Shown in pieces: positions 35,216 to 46,823 of a stretch of 64,000 bases of DNA. The position numbers and the translations under genes were made by a program. The stretch lies in assembly GCF_024362695.1 (NCBI RefSeq), contig NC_065421.1, positions 8,060,598 to 8,124,597 on the forward strand. The letters run 5' to 3'. The first letter of the stretch is position 1, and the number at the start of each line of letters is the position of its first letter. The notes under the pieces were generated by a model. That model worked only from the letters and a program-made list of their open reading frames with translations, was not told the DNA's origin and made no database searches. The DNA comes from Pectinophora gossypiella. Taxonomy: Eukaryota > Arthropoda > Insecta > Lepidoptera > Gelechiidae.

Positions 35216-36923
35216 ATTCATAATTACCTAGTTCTTATAGAAAAATGATAACTATTACTGGCAATAAATTTATTTTATTGTTATTTTTTTCTTATTATTT
35301 TTATATAGATAGTTAAAGATTAGGTAGTTTATATAATTTGTCTTTGACATTTCATTACCACCATACTTGTTATTTGCGGACATTATTCCAAAGTAAAACA
35401 AATAGGTAGGTAAATAGTCTTAGAGTGTGTATGATTGATTACGAACAAGATGCAAAGTTCACGACCGTGGATACGTACATGATGAAACAAATATCGTCAG
35501 CATTAGATCATCTAGTTACCTACAATAGGAAAAACCTAGCTAATAATACGCCAAGATATATTTTACTCCAACTATGTACTGTGAAAATAATAAAATATGT
35601 CGGATATTATGGCAGTTTATCATTTAACGCTGATCATTCTTAAATGTTTTCTTTTTTACAAAATAATAATGCGTTTTTTATATGTGTATTACAAGACCCG
35701 AAATACGGGCGACCATGATTGAGCTTCGTGTGACCTCACATATCACAAAATAGACAAAAACTATCAGTGTTTCAAGTCACTTGAAGTGTTTGACAATTTG
35801 TTTATTTATTGAAATGTGACGTCACTGGGAAATTTCACGAGAAATTAATGAAGAAAAATATATTTTTCTACTCCTCTACTTTAATCTGGCATTTAAATAA
35901 CCAAAAAGTCTAATATAAGTACATACATAATTAAACTCTTTGAAAAAGTGTACGCTCTATGGCAAAGACCTTGTATAGAATAGACGGAGCATATTTAAGA
36001 CGAAAGAAAAACATAGGTTTTGTCTTTCGCACTCATGTGAGCCGTCATAAGTTAAAAAGAGATAAATATACTATCGTCGTAACGTCTTTTGTACTCGTGT
36101 AGCGGGTTTGTTATAGAAACGTACCTATAGTATATGTTTTTGTATCAGAACCACTAGTGCCGTTCCATGTCTTTATCGACATTATTATTGGCTAAATATT
36201 TCATGTTAGTCCAAGATCTAAAAAATATACATTACAAATTGAATGATTAATTAAATACAGAAATAACGACCTAGTATCCATACCTGGGTGGGTAGAACCA
36301 CAAGTAAATTAGTTAAAACGATACCTATTTGTACCCTGATAGAAAGATACCTAAGAAGAACCGTACGTTGCGGTGACAGATTCAGAACCACTTATTCAAC
36401 GTAATTATCATGGACAAACTTGTTAAAGGTTAATTTATCATTTTTGAATCTATGTCATTTCGCAAGGTGTTATGGCCGAGGAGGTCGAGGACGGTCCATC
36501 TAGTCCACATATACTATAGTATCATTTTAATACGACATTGCGGCCACCCTTTGGTTGCTATAAATCACATACCTACCCTTTTATAAAAATTAAATACACG
36601 TTTTTCATTGACTTGACCGATACATGGCTCTCGATACAAGAAGTAGACGACCTTCTAGTATATTTCGGGGATTATCTCAATGCGATTAAAGAATAAAAGC
36701 AAATACTTCTTTATAAGATTTTTATTCAATATAGTTAGAATACAATGACTACGAAGCACTGAACAATTCCGACTTTTGGTGATAAAAAAAAATATTTCCT
36801 CTTGTTCACTTTCTTTAGAAGTGTATAGTGTCGGCTCTGGTCGTTATAACTTTACCTGCAAGAATGGCACATATTAACGTGGAGCACACAAATACACAAG
36901 CATTGCATGTTTACACATTGCAC
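35216..36923. other. AT-rich sequence, no gene seen
   Basis: TGACGTCA at 35817-35824, followed by sequence vaguely like the CRE-repeat. A word of about 33 bp at 35963-35995 (CAAAGACCTTGTATAGAATA) is repeated in inverted orientation at about 38010-38051. The open frame at 35425-35643 has no domain. Confidence 0.4.
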
Positions 36924-37031
36924 ATAGAAGGAATAATCACAGGTAATTACAAAAATAGTTATTCATACTAATTATTTATAGAAGGAATAATCACAGGTAA
37001 TTACCAAAATAGTTATTCATACTAATTATTT
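36924..37031. repeat. 54-bp tandem duplication, two units
   Basis: ATAGAAGGAATAATCACAGG and the following 34 bases (36924-36977) are repeated directly at 36978-37031 with a single A/C difference in TTAC(A/C)AAAATAG. The near identity points to a recent slip or local duplication. Confidence 0.9.
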
Positions 37032-38265
37032 TGTGCAATAGAGAATATTTGTATTGTATTGAAATATTTTTTCCATGCTAATGTAGAATACAAAAACGAA
37101 ATAGCTGCAAAATCTATAAACTTATAACTAAACTTAAACTCACCTTATGTGAGATATGTGAGTGAATATTGTTGGTACTGCATCTCTATGTAATATTTTT
37201 GTTTGGTATCCTGCTCGATAGAAAGCAAGATACATCGAAATGTAATTAGCACAGGCTTAAATAAGGAGAAGGCGTCCTTCAGAAGAGAGAATTATCTCGT
37301 TTCATGGTCTGAATCTAATTGTTTCTTAATTTCTTGTTTCGTAAATTAGAATATTTAGGAAATCTGGAAAATACAATATCTTTATGTAATCTTCATCCAA
37401 ATCGGAAACAGGTCGAAAAATGAATTAAACGTGAATAGAATAACGCAACATGTAGATGTTACATTCAAACATAATATTATGTTATCGATATCAAAGGACA
37501 ACACTACTTATAATACTTTGGGTACATGATCTGTCAAAGCTGATTAACGTAAAATGTGAAATCAATTATTTGTACAAATGTGACGGCTTTGCTGAAAATA
37601 TGCGTCTGCATCGTGTTTAGGGCTCAATAAACTTTACAAAAACCAGACCAGGTAATGTATTTCTTGCACACAAACATGTATTATGTGGTCGATAACTTAC
37701 CCATGGTGAGACATTGTTTGATCGTTCTCCATTATAACACCCATTCTACTCTCACAACCAATAGCTACGCAAGCCATGGTTCATAATGAATAACTATTTC
37801 ACAGATTGTTTATATAAAAAGTTAAAATAATGTCCCAAAACACCAAAAAACTAACGGCAGGTTTGGTATCCAGCTGACTACCACAACATCTCAAAACGGT
37901 AAACACTGACGTTCTAGACAGCGGTGTTTGTCTATGTTTGTTTCTTTTTTCCACAGAGATTGTTGCCATAGGGAAGAAAGAGAGCTGTGATAGTTTGATC
38001 GTCACTCTAAAATATTATCCGTCTATTCTATACAAGGTCTTTGCTCTATGGCCTATAAAAGCATTGTTTACAAAGTGTAACTGTACTATAATGTCGCCAA
38101 AAAAGCATTGTTGTTGTTTTTTTTTTTTGACCTGGAAACTGGCACCTTTACTTTGTTTGGTGCCATAGATATACTATAAAAAAAAAGTATACATTTGCCG
38201 CCATTTTCCCGCGCGTTGGAAAATAAATTGGAAAATTTTTGTTTTTCGTTTCAAATTACGTCGTC
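37032..38265. other. AT-rich sequence, no gene seen
   Basis: No exon seen. Contains the inverted partner (38010-38051) of the word at 35963-35995. Confidence 0.4.
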
Positions 38266-38422
38266 GTAGAAAAAGTATTGTATGCAACGTTGTATAACTA
38301 GGTCAAAAAATGCTCGTGGCGTCTCTTATTGCGATGTTCGCCAAGGCTCACATCGCAACTCACGCCACTCGCATTTTTTGACCCTTCTTATACAACTGTT
38401 GCATAAAATACTATTTTTCTAC
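38266..38422. mobile_element. MITE-5, 157-bp hairpin element
   Basis: Arms fold over nearly the full length: GTAGAAAAAGTATTGTATGC pairs with GCATAAAATACTATTTTTCTAC (loosely), then GTCAAAAAATGC with GCATTTTTTGAC, and TCTTATTGCGATGTTCGC around the centre. No open frame. One copy in the window. Confidence 0.75.
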
Positions 38423-38479
38423 TATAAAAAGGTTTTTCGAAAAAAGCTAGACTGACCTGGGAATTTTGTAATAAGTATA

Positions 38480-38790
38480 ACATAACATAAACAGCCTATT
38501 ACATCCTTACTACTGGGAACATGCCTCCCCATGAACCGGAGCGGGTGTGGCGCATACCCCACCACGCTGCTTCACTTTACGACTAGGAGCCGGAACCAAC
38601 TGCATAACGTGTCTTCTGAAACACGGAATCATCTTACTTTTACGGATAGGTAATCAGATGATTCAGCCTTCAATGTCCAACAAAATAGATTCTCACATAG
38701 TGGTTTTCGACAATGTCCCCATGGGAAAACGAACCTGGATCTCCAGATTATGAGCCCAACGCTCTAACCACTAGACGATAAAGGCTGCTT
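38480..38790 (-). repeat. SINE-C, full length with tRNA-like head
   Basis: On the minus strand it begins with a tRNA-like head: TTTATCGTCTAGTGGTTAGA (A box) and then a CTCATAA loop typical of a Met-type anticodon arm, ending in CCAGGTTCG. Next come the body, the shared core (complement of 38591-38626), the tail GGGGAGGCATGTTCCCAG, and (TTATG)n. The open frame at 38547-38753 is antisense to this element. Confidence 0.85.
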
Positions 38791-39724
38791 GTAAATATAG
38801 TGATTCATTATCAGTAGGTACATTAGGTACTTACAAAAAATGTGTTTAGTGAAGTCAATGACGAATGTGGTATGTGAATATTGTGAACTGACTGTAAGTA
38901 TTATATAGTAATGTTAACACATTTAAATTACGAAGGGTTTATATTTGATTTTACTCTCAGTACACTGGTGTAGGTAAAATTAAAATATGTGTACGATATA
39001 AAAACATAATTTCATGCTTTAGTGATTCAAATCTTTCCACAAAAGAAAAAGTTAACACGAGTTACTTATTACGTGCATACATAAACTTGCACTCGTAAGC
39101 AACATAAACATCTCTGAAGGGGTAACTAGTAATTTATTTATCTATTTATTTATTTATAGGAAAACCAACAGCTACATCAAATAGTATAAACATAAATAAA
39201 AATCACAAAAGAGCCAATTATAGGTTTCCACAGATAGACTTCGGTATATGTTGGTCATACAGCAACAATAGATAGTAAAATAAACTAGGTGCCTATACAA
39301 ACATAACAAAACACATTTCACGAAAAAATCAACTAGTCGCCCACAATGCCCGGGATAGAAATCTGCAAGCAGAAAAATGCCTGCGATCACGTAATTACAA
39401 CGCATGATACTCCTAACCAACTAATATCTTTTTGCCAATTCAAATCACAAAATAACTTACAGTCAGCTTTGATACGAAATCCTTGAATAGATACGATGAA
39501 CCGATTTAAGTATTTTTTTATTAACTAATTAAAAAGAAATTGGCGTTGTGTTTTGATTATTTTAATTTTACGAATTTCTTCTTTTGACTTGTTAGTACAC
39601 TAAGAAAGCATGCCTTTATGGCCAAAATATGCTGTACGTACGTAAGTATTATAATATTGTCACCACCTAAAATACCATATTTGTGCAATGAATGATTAGA
39701 TCATTTTAAATAATATAGGCTCGC
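38791..39724. other. AT-rich sequence, no gene seen
   Basis: A short (TTTA)n stretch at 39130-39160. No gene recognised. Confidence 0.4.
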
Positions 39725-39945
39725 GTTTTTCCACAATCTCACCTGGTGGTAAGTGACGCCGTGGTCTAGGTTGGATCATGCTTACCTAGCATATGCCTAT
39801 TCACTCTAGCCTTGAAGACTCCCAGATTATAACTATATAGTTGGAAAAACAGACGACGGCAGACAGTTCCAATACTTCGCTGTTCGCATCAAAAAGGAAG
39901 AGGCAAAACGTTTAGTGCGGATTGGTGGTATATCCACAACATAAG
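39725..39945 (+). repeat. LINE-D-like 3' fragment
   Basis: Contains CACCTGGTGGTAAGTGA, CTAGCCTTGAAGACTCCCAG, GGCAGACAGTTCC, AAGGAAGAGGCAAAACG and ATTGGTGGTATATCCACAAC, in the order found in a widespread lepidopteran non-LTR element. No open frame is kept. Confidence 0.6.
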
Positions 39946-40443
39946 GATGATTTGATTTATGTTTAGTGTTATTTATTAATTTGAATTTTATTACGTAACT
40001 TTTTTAACAACTTTGTAGTCTATTTACTTCAGTAGGCATCGAACGAGCAAGTTAAAGGTATAAGCTTGGAAAAATCGTCTTATTGCTGACGTAATTGGTG
40101 CACATCGATAGTATGACGACACATCAGTCCCCTGTCAATAGTATGTCAGCACACATAGCCCTGGTTTCAACACGCGCCCTTGCTTGTTATTCTCGTGTAT
40201 GCAATAAGGGTGCCAGGGCACTTGGCACGCCGTTTGGCGTCGCAGGCGCTGCGCCCGGCCAAAGATATTTAGACGAGAAGGCGCCAAGAAGTCTTCGATT
40301 ATAATTAGTAGGGATTTATACCGTTCGGCTGATTGATAAGGTTAATTGGTCTGGGTAGATAAATGATTTTAAGAATCACATGACGATGTACCCTTTTTAT
40401 TTGTCTACAGTGTCATGAAGGAATCAGATACTTATCTTCATCA

Positions 40444-40587
40444 TCAGCCGTACGACGCCCACTGCTGGGCATAGGCCTCCCCCAAGGATCTCCACGACGT
40501 TCGGTCCTGCGTTGCCCGCATCCAGCGGCTTCCCGCGACCTTCACCAGATCGTCGGTCCACCGCGTAGCGGGCCTACCCACTGAGCG
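40444..40587 (-). pseudogene. RTE-type LINE, C-terminal fragment with TSD
   Basis: The minus-strand frame from 40587 reads RWTDDLVKVAGSRWMRATQD, then SWRSLGEAYAQQW, and ends at TGA (40446-40444), 47 codons without a break. This is the terminal part of an RTE-like reverse-transcriptase ORF. The whole insertion (40439-40590) is flanked by TACTTATCTT at 40429-40438 and 40591-40600, so it is a 5'-truncated insertion made by target-primed reverse transcription. It keeps no catalytic domain. It differs in sequence from the RTE remnant at 19.5 kb and is a separate subfamily. Confidence 0.88.
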
Positions 40588-40619
40588 TCGTACTTATCTT
40601 AGGACTTTGTAATGTTATA

Positions 40620-40705
40620 AATGTAGCTGCAAGTTGTCTTCTAATCAGGTTCTACCCACCCCAGAAGGAATAACGAGCTTCGAGTTTATATATTTATGTG
40701 CGTAA
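40620..40705 (+). repeat. LINE-C 3' end (diverged)
   Basis: GTAGCTGCAAGTTGTCTTCT, CTACCCACCCCAGAAGG and GAGTTTATATATTTATGTG follow the order of the LINE-C tail. Confidence 0.65.
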
Positions 40706-40794
40706 CGGGTGACAGTCAAAATTGTTCATGTATGTTCCATAAGATTATCATTAAAAGCAATTGTAGCATGGATATAGAATAAGGAATAATACCA

Positions 40795-40985
40795 CGTAGG
40801 ACGGCAACTCTGCTCCCCACCAACTGCTGAGCTAGGTTTACCTCACTCCCCTCGGTCTTAGTTTAGTCTTCAATCGTATGGGCGTCAGATGTCACACACA
40901 CATATGCGCGTGTACGATAACGTCATTGTAGTGTCTGTGTAAAACGAGGTGTTTTGTATGAAGTGTCCGGGGTGTGGCATGGATA
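40795..40985 (+). repeat. Dispersed repeat, pair with 20150-20290
   Basis: Plus-strand copy of the repeat noted at 20.2 kb: CGTCAGATGTCACACACAC, GCGCGTGTACGATAACGTC, GTGTCTGTGTAAAACGAGG and AAGTGTCCGGGGTGTGGC. Confidence 0.65.
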
Positions 40986-41368
40986 AAGAATATCGTACAG
41001 TTTATTACCGGAAAAAAACCTGATAAGGAAACGTACGCACTTTACCGTGTATCTTCCGCGTCAATCAGTTACTTTCTTCACTTTAGCAATATGGGCCAAC
41101 GTGAATTGAATTTTCTGCTTTCGACTTCAATTTCCTGAAGTGATAGAATGTTAGGAATGTGTACGCATAACAACTTACATCGTCTATTCATATCTTTACC
41201 TTGATCAAATTATGCGAGTATGAGTATGCGAGTATAGATTGGGTATATAATCGCGAGCTCATGTTTGTGTGTGTTGTAATTATTATCTAGACCTCCGACA
41301 TAGCCAATCTGGGATGATTGTGGAACTGTAATCTACATTTTCAGCGTTATTCAACATACATAACATAT

Positions 41369-41636
41369 AGGGTGTTAGTGCCATCGCATCGAAAACTTTC
41401 AGACCATGATTCTGAGTTGATATCAAGTGGAATTTTCCGTCGCAAAAGTATGGAACGGAAAAAACTTTAAAAAGCACTAAAATTGTCACGAGTTTTTAGA
41501 CGTATAGAATTGAAAATAATTAAAAAAAAACACAAAAATGCACGAATTTTGCGACGGAAAATTCCACTTTATATTAAATCAGAAACAAGGTCTAAATCAT
41601 CCCCCTCAGTATTCGTTACGATGTCACCAACACCCT
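41369..41636. mobile_element. MITE-6 copy 1, about 268 bp
   Basis: Inverted ends AGGGTGTTAGTGCCATCG and CGATGTCACCAACACCCT, with inner inverted match GTGGAATTTTCCGTCGCAAA / TTTTGCGACGGAAAATTCCA. The frame at 41483-41815 lies partly inside and has no transposase motif. A second copy is at 55577-56000. Confidence 0.85.
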
Positions 41637-41715
41637 GTGCATACGTAAACTCACGCCTATTTCCCTATGGAATTCAATTTGCTTCGATCCTGACACACTT
41701 CTCTTACTTCCTCTA
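41637..41715 (-). repeat. LINE-C-like tail variant
   Basis: GTAAACTCACGCCTATTTCC then GCTTCGATCCTGACACACTT. The same pair of words recurs at 44120-44212. It resembles the LINE-C tail in its first 20 bases but then differs, so it is a related subfamily. Confidence 0.55.
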
Positions 41716-42423
41716 CATGTTACATGCATGTATTTATATATATGTTGTGTTAATGTGTTTTGTATCTCCAGTGTTATTCAAAACGAGGACTAAAGATAAA
41801 CCAGGTTTAAAATAATAATCCGCACCAAGACGACGACGGAAAATGGGTAATCGGCGCGCGGGTCGAAGAAAACTAAATGAAAAGTCTTAATAATTCTATG
41901 CAGAATCTGCAAGACTTCTTTCGTGTCACGAAGACTAAAATCTATATTCTAATCTTCTAGTCTTCGATTTGTAATACCATATATAGGTAGGTATACTAAT
42001 CGCCTTGTCAAGCGAAAATTTTCTGAGATTTGCCCGTCGAATTTTCCGGATATTTCCTTGAGTGAGTATGTACAGTGTACGATTCCGGCCGGGAGCAGAG
42101 AGGCGGCAGGGGATGTCAGGGACGCCCGGGCTGAAGGCTGCGTATCTAGGGTAGGCTGGGTCAGGGCTGTTACGGGGAATCTGGATAGCGAGGTTACCTT
42201 GGAAGTATTGGGAAATTATAACCAATATCCACAGGTAGATGGTAGATGTTTGTGATGATTTATGAAATCAATGTGCACAAAAAAATAGTACCCAACCACA
42301 GTTACGGGATTTCTTCGAGTTACGTAATCAAATTAAATGAATTTGGTCTCTATGTTAGTAAAAATTTTAATATAAGTATTGTTTTTTTTAAATACGCGTA
42401 TAGATAAGAAAAAATGCTGGTGT
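41716..42423. other. Mixed sequence, no gene seen
   Basis: A GC-rich patch at 42075-42200 (CCGGGCTGAAGGCTGCGTAT, GGCTGGGTCAGGGC) shares loose words with 44690-44770 and 45785-45860 (GGTCAGGGGTCA, TTTATCTAG), possibly an old repeat. No exon is supported. Confidence 0.35.
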
Positions 42424-42660
42424 CCTACTAGTCAAATCAGTTACTTTTTACTAAACGTCAAAACACGAAATTACTATGGAATTTGTATGATAAAGGACAC
42501 TGTGACATCGTAGAGAAACGTGATAAAATGTCGTGCATATTATTATATTCATAAGTTAAATAGATAAAAAGAAAAAGTTTTTCGTTAGTTTTAGATCTGC
42601 CTTTATTTAGTACCTAGTCACAATTTCATAATTTATCTTGAACCTAGTACACGACCCAAT
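42424..42660 (+). repeat. CRE-repeat copy C
   Basis: Same landmarks as copy A, ending at CCTAGTACACGACCCAATTA. The CRE core is lost here (TGACATCG). Confidence 0.85.
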
Positions 42661-44119
42661 TATCTGCAGTTTACTTGACGTAATAGAATGGTTTTTATTA
42701 AAGCGGCGCTTTCGATCAATACCTATATAATTATGATTGAAGGGCGGCGCGCGTTGATGTCTTTTATAGGTGACGCACGCAGATGGTGTTGCTCGCTGGC
42801 TGGTGTGTAGAGGATGGATGGTAAAGAAACAGTACGTCGGCGTCGACTTGACTACGTTCTATTTTCAATTTAGAGGCACACAATTTACGCTGCAGTATAA
42901 GAAGGTAGAAAATACAAAAAAGTATTTGATTTGAAAAAGTATTGCCATTTTATAAATAAAAAAGTAAAAAAAATATAATTTTGCTGGATGTTGCCAACAA
43001 TAGGTGGGAAAAAGAAAAGAAAAATACGAAATTATAAATGTAACTAATAATATTAATGTATAATATTAGTAATAACCTGTTTAAGTAATAATAATATAAA
43101 TATTATTTGTTCTCTTCTACAATTTTATTTATATTTCTTACACTTTTTACGTTTACATTTTATTTACACTTAGTTTTAGTTCTAATTTGTATGGGTACCT
43201 GTGGCTCGAAATAAAAAATATTTATTGATATTTATTTATTATTATGAAAAGATTATTTACTTCTGTAGCAGAATACAGCAAAGGAGACAACATGCTATCA
43301 GTAATATTTCCATACGGTGCCAGAGTTGGTAAAGGTAAAATCTTGTCAATTATATGAAGTAAGGAGCATACTCCAGTTAGCTACTGCATTGCGGGTTGGA
43401 CAGCGCTCAGGCACTGCAGATGTTTAGTATAGTTGACCCAAGTGTCAGGGAATTTACCCGAAGGCTAACTTAGCTACGACCTAGCAACATAAGTAGTGCC
43501 TCGAAATTCATAATTTCATTCCTATTTTTTCAATGTAATTATCGTGGATAAACGTTTTGAAGGTTAATTTAAAATTTTTGAATATACATTTCGCAAGGTG
43601 TTATGGCTGAGAAATGACAAGAAACTGCAACAGCAACATCTTTTAAATCAATGTAGGTATACATTACAAGTTATTTAAAACTAGAGGTACACAGTTAATA
43701 TAATTTAGGTAATCATTAATCTCATTGACTTATGATATGCTACTGTAGCATTGATATAGGTTTGCTTCCCTACTTGGTCGAACAAAACACTCAATCATCC
43801 CAAGTCGATTATTTTAATCGTTTTAGAACTTGTCGTCGACAGGTAAATAAATGCTATTTTTCCACCCAGGGATGTTTAAAACAGTTCTAAAAGAAGCTAT
43901 ACAAACTGTATTTACATTTACCCGAGATTGATAAGCTTCTGTGACCTTTAAAGGGCGCAGGTCACGAAATAAATTCACTCGGCACGTTCATGACGGTTAA
44001 CGAAGTTTACAGGTTAGGCAGGTATACATCTACATAGACTTACGTGGTCGAAGATAAAATTAATCAAGATAAGATCACATAATTCGTTTCAGACTTATTT
44101 CTGGTCTAAAATATATACA
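42661..44119. other. AT-rich sequence, no gene seen
   Basis: A fragment at about 43368-43400 (GGAGCATACTCCAG, CATTGCGGGTTGG) matches part of the SINE-C body. No exon recognised. Confidence 0.4.
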
Positions 44120-44212
44120 TACATATATAAACTCACGCCTATTTCCCACCGGAATTATATTTGCTTCGATCCTGACACACTTCTCTCGCTTCCTCGCTAC
44201 TTCGCTACAAAA
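44120..44212 (-). repeat. LINE-C-like tail variant
   Basis: Plus-strand order is TACATACATATATAAACTCA, CGCCTATTTCCCACCGGAAT and GCTTCGATCCTGACACACTT; on the minus strand it ends in a TATG-type tail. Pairs with 41637-41715. Confidence 0.6.
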
Positions 44213-45598
44213 TGGTTGGTCTAAAATTAAATAATTATTTTATCCTTCTTTCTTCGAATATTTATGAATTTAAATCAAGGATTAGGAAACAATAATTTTG
44301 ATACTTTATTAAGTTTTTTGATACTATGGGGTGATTGTTTTTTATACAAATTCGATATATAGATTTGATTGATACTACTATTGCATATAGATGGCTTCAG
44401 CCTTAGGATGGACTTCGGATGCTTTGTTGAAAAAATAGTCTTCAGTAGGTCTAGAGGCAGGCGATTCAGTTCCCGAACAACTTACTTACAAAACTACTTA
44501 TTATAAATAACATATTTTTTTCTAAGGTCGGTCGAAATAGTTTCTTTATTTTTATGTTACTTTATTTTCTTCAGTGATAACTCAAAATACATTGTTAGTT
44601 TTAGATAATTTATTTTAAAAATTGTACTGCTTTCACAGCAGTAATTACGAGTTTTTTGACCTACTTACATTATTTCATATTCAGAGCTGGAGCGAGCTAC
44701 AAAGGATTTCCAGGAAGAGACTGTGTAGGTATTAAATAGGTCAGGGGTCAGGGTGGCACGCGCGGGCTTTATCTAGATATTTTAAGACTATGTATGTATG
44801 ACATTCAAGCTGAAAGCATATAGGATTCTTCCGAATCGTAAGCTCCGTCAGAATTTAGTATGGAATAAAGTATTTGACCGGGTCAAAGATAAATAATAAA
44901 ATGCAGAAATATAATTTTGTCGAAGTTTATCAAAAATCAATCTCAATTTAATTTTCTACTTATTTTAGAATTTATTTTTTGTATTAAGCAATGATGAGTA
45001 CTACGTTTGGTGACTTTTATTAATGACGTCACAGGACAATATTTCCATAAAAACTGCAAAGAAAACTTTCGTTTTTTCGTTTCGAAAAAAGTATCTAGTA
45101 GTAAGTATGTAACAATAAAATCCCTCATATTTCGTACTCATTGTTACTTAATTCATAAATAAAATACAAAATAAATCGAAAGTAAAATATTGATATATTG
45201 ATTGATTTTTGGTCATCTTAGACTGGCTTCTATTGATCGATTACAATTTTATAATTTAATTTTTCCTACATAATATAAGATTTGTCATACATCTATGTAT
45301 ATTGTTTTGTATATTTGCTTGGTGTTTTCTTTTGTCATCAAACATTACATAAAAAGTGTCTATATCGGCGCTTTGTACTAAAACCACGTAAATGCGTTTT
45401 TGAAAAATATTATTCGGACCTTATTTTTATTAACAAAGCTTAAGACACGCTAGTTTCAATCCAGGTAAAAAATAGTGGTCTCAGTTTCTACCCAAAATGA
45501 AACTAATTAAAAGTAATCGAGGTTTTGTGGTAGAAATTCTTCAAAAACGCACTTAAGTGCTTTTCACTATTAGACGAGTAAGTTATTAGAAGATCAGG
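44213..45598. other. AT-rich sequence, no gene seen
   Basis: TGACGTCA at 45024-45031. No exon or intact repeat recognised. Confidence 0.4.
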
Positions 45599-45754
45599 CG
45601 GTTAAAAAGTCCACATGGAAGCAATTCATCTAAAAAGCAATATTACAATTTGACATATGCGCATATAAAAGTACGCGCGCATTGTCAACAAATGTCAAAT
45701 AGCAATATTGCTTTTTTAGGATGAATTGCTTTGATGTGGCCTTTTAAACCCCCA
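45599..45754. mobile_element. MITE-4 hairpin element, copy 4
   Basis: Full-length, in the orientation opposite to the 59-kb copy in its loop region (GCGCATATAAAAGTACGCGC then GTCAACAAATGTCAAATAGC). Arms: GTTAAAAAGTCCACATGGAA and TTGATGTGGCCTTTTAAACC. Confidence 0.85.
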
Positions 45755-46085
45755 GATAAAATAAAATTGATGCATCGACTGTACGACTCGGCCAGGGAGA
45801 GGCTGCGTAGGTAGAATAGGTCAGGGGTCATGGTGGACGCGGTTTTATCTAGGACCTACAACATTTAATTCTGTCTTTAACGTGTCCTTAACATAGATTT
45901 TGTATCGACCTGTCGTGTAAAATCGATTTCGAGCTTTTTGTTTAGATGTCTCTACTTGAAAAATCGACAGATAGGCACATATTTATACACATACAAACTT
46001 TTGTGTTCCAGCTCTCACAGCGCCACAAATGAGATATCTCCAGAAAGAGGACTAAAAGAGCCTTCGAATGAGATACGCCCTTACA

Positions 46086-46390
46086 TATATTGAGGAGCTC
46101 GGTGGCGCAGTGGTAAACGCGCTCGGTCTGCGATTGTTGAAGTTAAGCAACTTTCGCAAAGGCCGGTCATAGGATGGGTGACCACAAAAAAAAGTTTTCA
46201 TCTCGAGCTCCTCCGTGCTTCGGAAGGCACGTTAAGCCGTTGGTCCCAGCTGCATTAGCAGTCGTTAATAACCACCAATCCGCACTGGGCCCGCGTGGTG
46301 GCTTAAGGCCCGATCTCCCTATCCATCCGTAGGGAACGCCCGTGCCCCAGCAGTGGGGACGTTAATGGGCTGATGATGATGATGATGATG
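46086..46390 (+). repeat. Chimeric tRNA/5S-rRNA-type SINE with 11-bp TSD
   Basis: Bounded by ACGCCCTTACA at 46075-46085 and 46391-46401, so it is a full-length 305-bp insertion. Its head has a tRNA-type A box (GGTGGCGCAGTGGTAAACGC, 46101-46120). It then changes into a 5S-rRNA-like stretch: AGTTAAGCAACTTTCGCAAA then GGCCGGTCATAGGATGGGTG and ACC (46141-46183), which follows the internal control region of insect 5S genes. Next come the shared core (46215-46247) and a LINE-type tail, CCCCAGCAGTGGGGACGTTA, plus (GAT)n. There is no protein frame. Confidence 0.88.
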
Positions 46391-46474
46391 ACGCCCTTAC
46401 AAAAACTGTTAGGATTTTTGAAAAAGAACGAAATTTGACCAGGAAGTCCTGGAATTTCGTGAAGCTCATTACTA

Positions 46475-46677
46475 TATTCCCGATTGGGCTAGTTAGAGGT
46501 ACATACGTCGCCTGAGTTTTCTGTTAGACCAACGTGATAGGCGAGGAGCCGAATTCCTGTAATACTACTCGAGTCGATTGCGTTAGTGAAAATTGCACTT
46601 AAGATAAATTGGTGCAAGAACAGTACCGGAGTTCGAACCGGCGGCGCTTCGCATTTGAGAAGCAAGCTACTGACACG
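46475..46677 (-). repeat. SINE-A with B-box head
   Basis: On the minus strand the head side has GGTTCGAACTCCGG (B-box type, about 46626-46639). The tail side has GTTGGTCTAACAGAAAACTC and ACCTCTAACTAGCCCAATCG. An internal deletion removes the TTCATCTTGCGAT block. Its right end is the TA target of the MITE-1 copy. Confidence 0.7.
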
Positions 46678-46679
46678 TA

Positions 46680-46821
46680 CGGTCACGAGCATTAATAAGT
46701 ATACACTTTGGTACCATGTCACATTAACTTTTTTGACAAATTGAACTGTAAGTCTCACTGAATGTCAAATATGTTAGTGCGACAGAGTCCTAAAGTGGGT
46801 ACATTATATTGCTCATGACTG
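46680..46821 (-). mobile_element. MITE-1 copy 3 (142 bp)
   Basis: Full-length between TA at 46678-46679 and 46822-46823. Left end CGGTCACGAGCATTAATA, right end GCTCATGACTG. Confidence 0.92.
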
Positions 46822-46823
46822 TA

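Noticed and set aside
46120..46185. 5S rRNA gene fragment
   Set aside because: Only the internal control segment matches, it is fused to a tRNA-like A box, and it lies within one TSD-bounded insertion; it is part of a SINE.
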